Below are positions 5,959 through 6,982 of a stretch of DNA of 6,982 nt, one piece after another. The number at the start of each line of letters is the position of its first letter. Position 1 is the stretch's first letter. Where the stretch lies: positions 1-6,982 of the forward strand of contig JASHPV010000147.1 of NCBI GenBank assembly GCA_030037875.1, in the 5' to 3' direction. Below the pieces are notes generated by a model. It was not told where the DNA came from. It worked only from the letters and a program-made list of their open reading frames with translations, and ran no database searches. The translations under genes and the position numbers were made by a program. The DNA is from Thermoplasmata archaeon (GTDB lineage: Archaea; Thermoplasmatota; Thermoplasmata; Lutacidiplasmatales; UBA184).

Positions 5959-5991
5959 CACCGGGAGCGCCCGAGGTAACCGCTTCTCCCC

Positions 5992-6924
5992 ATGACCTTC
6001 TCTCGCGCGACCGGACACCGTCGGATTTCCCGGCGGACCGTCCCCGCCCCGGATCCACAACTCAGGGGGACCCCGAACCGGCCCGGCCGTCATCGGTTCC
6101 TGGAATGGGACGATTACCGGGTGGAACGGGAGTGGCGCCGGTATGAAGGGACCCCGCTCCGCGATCTATATCGCGATCTGAGGGAACGATTCCTGGCGCG
6201 TCATCGCCCGTCTCAGCGGGGGCGCAGTCTCGAGATCGGCCCAGGCCCGGGTCGCTTCACGCGGCTCGTCGGCCATCCGGAGGACCGGGTGGTCCTCCTA
6301 GAGCTCTCCCGCGCGATGCTCGAACGGATTCGTCTCGAGACAGGGGAAAGAGCACCTTCCTCGCTCGACCTGGTCCAAGGCGACGCGGTGACCCCGCCGT
6401 TTCGGCCGGGTGCTTTCCACCAAGTGGCGATGTTGGGCAATGTCCTGGGATTCGCCGAGAGCGATGCCTCGGCCCTGCTCACGCGCACGGCCGAGCTGGT
6501 GGGGCCCAGCGGAGCACTACTGTTGGAGTTCGTAGCCGGCCCCGGGGAACGCTCCCGGTACCTCCACCGGCTCCCCCCGGGGGCGATCGCCCGTTTGCTG
6601 GCCGCCCCTTTACGAGCCGTGGAACCGCGTGTCCAACGGGAAGGGTTTGAGCCGGTTGCGGGGCGGGAGACCGGCCGTCGGCACTTCCGTCGATTCATGG
6701 CTTCCGAGATCGCTTCCCGTCTTCGGCTCGCCGGATTCGAGCTGCGAGAGGTCATCGCTGTGGCTCCTTGTCTCGGAAACGACGCGAGCCGATTGATGGC
6801 CGCACGAGCCTCACCGACCGCGTGGAGCCGTCTGCTCGACCTCGAGGAGGCCATCGGAAGAGAGCCGGCTCGACAGACCCGTGCGGCAGCGATTCTCGTC
6901 GCGGCAAAGCGCCCTCTCGTTTGA
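5992..6924 (+). CDS. Class I SAM-dependent methyltransferase
   Basis: This 310-residue protein has the Rossmann methyltransferase core at about 78-182. Motif I is LEIGPGPGRFT (80-90), the glycine-rich SAM loop. E104 in VVLLELSRAML is the acidic residue expected to hold the SAM ribose. QGDA (129-132) fits motif II, followed by FHQVAMLGNVLGF (142-154) as the next strand and loop. LVGPSGALLLEFV (169-181) is motif III. Residues 1-75 are Arg-rich with a possible helix (DDYRVEREWRRYE). The C-terminal region (about 185-310) has FMASEIASRLRLAGFEL, typical of the last helix-strand unit. Nothing I see distinguishes a small-molecule, lipid, RNA or protein substrate. There is no DNA-methylase (D/N)PP(Y/F) motif, so I do not pair it with the HNH gene. 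ATG 5992 follows the shared TATA element by about 38 nt and has no Shine-Dalgarno site. Confidence 0.88.
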   Translation: MTFSRATGHRRISRRTVPAPDPQLRGTPNRPGRHRFLEWDDYRVEREWRRYEGTPLRDLYRDLRERFLARHRPSQRGRSLEIGPGPGRFTRLVGHPEDRVVLLELSRAMLERIRLETGERAPSSLDLVQGDAVTPPFRPGAFHQVAMLGNVLGFAESDASALLTRTAELVGPSGALLLEFVAGPGERSRYLHRLPPGAIARLLAAPLRAVEPRVQREGFEPVAGRETGRRHFRRFMASEIASRLRLAGFELREVIAVAPCLGNDASRLMAARASPTAWSRLLDLEEAIGREPARQTRAAAILVAAKRPLV

Positions 6925-6982
6925 ACCCCGGCGTTGAAAAGGGTACGATTAAGTAAGGGCGCCACCGCTTTGAAACGGTAGG
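6925..6982 (+). other. Downstream edge, possible start of another promoter
   Basis: After the methyltransferase stop the sequence becomes less GC-rich (TTGAAAAGGG, then CGATTAAGTAAGG at about 6947-6959). It resembles a purine-rich BRE followed by a weak TATA box for a gene beyond the window. It could equally be a terminator region. A 4-bp inverted repeat (ACCG/CGGT, about 6964-6979) is too short to be meaningful. No coding sequence can be called. Confidence 0.2.

Noticed and set aside
5749..5979. Plus-strand ORF starting in an ATGA overlap with the Nudix stop, as in a translationally coupled gene
   Set aside because: It is antisense to the mini zinc-ribbon gene, runs through the shared TATA box, and its product has no domain-like sequence. 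The opposite strand has a clear zinc knuckle and a promoter.
1650..6924. HNH nuclease, methyltransferase and coiled-coil protein as a restriction or defence island
   Set aside because: The methyltransferase lacks a DNA-methylase catalytic motif, the genes are on different strands with separate promoters, and the coiled-coil protein has no ATPase or nuclease motif. The proximity alone does not support a system.
6213..6965. 250-codon minus-strand ORF opposite the methyltransferase
   Set aside because: It is Arg/Ser/Pro-rich without motifs, while the plus frame has SAM-binding motifs in order.
1..6982. CRISPR arrays, tRNA/rRNA genes, insertion sequences, long direct repeats
   Set aside because: None seen on reading either strand: no regularly spaced repeats, no tRNA-like TTCRA arm with an acceptor stem, no transposase signature.

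Overview
The window looks like chromosomal DNA of a high-GC archaeon. By eye it is roughly two-thirds G+C. The few AT-rich hexamers between genes sit about 25-40 nt upstream of start codons, as archaeal TATA boxes do. One gene (Nudix) appears to be leaderless, with a GTG start. Shine-Dalgarno sites are almost absent. Small zinc-binding proteins and a PKD-domain surface protein also fit archaea. Thermoplasmatota from soil or sediment would be my first guess; that is inference, because no marker gene is present. There is no rRNA, tRNA, CRISPR array, transposon or phage structural gene.

Layout, left to right. (1) Positions 1-568, minus: the N-terminal 189 residues of a membrane-anchored PKD-domain surface protein, running off the left edge. 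A TATA box lies at 691-698. (2) 722-1591, minus: a DUF72/YecE-family TIM-barrel protein. (3) 1650-2243, plus: an HNH endonuclease with an extra DnaJ-like Cys-rich zinc module. (4) 2252-3310, minus: an unrecognised protein with two membrane segments, long disordered linkers and a C-terminal eight-cysteine cross-brace zinc finger spaced like FYVE/RING domains. (5) 3437-5266, minus: an unrecognised 609-residue cysteine-free protein with a long central coiled coil between two globular regions. (6) 5321-5752, plus: a Nudix hydrolase, probably ADP-ribose pyrophosphatase-like. (7) 5773-5916, minus: a 47-residue zinc-ribbon protein. (8) 5992-6924, plus: a class I SAM-dependent methyltransferase.

The genes are tightly packed, with gaps of 8 to about 150 bp. 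Two divergent pairs (coiled-coil/Nudix and mini-zinc-ribbon/methyltransferase) each appear to share one near-palindromic TATA element. The coiled-coil gene lies directly upstream of the membrane zinc-finger gene on the same strand, 126 bp away. These two are the least explained genes and could work together, but nothing in the sequence proves it. The rest look like ordinary housekeeping or stress-related functions without an obvious shared pathway. I see no clear defence system or mobile element.
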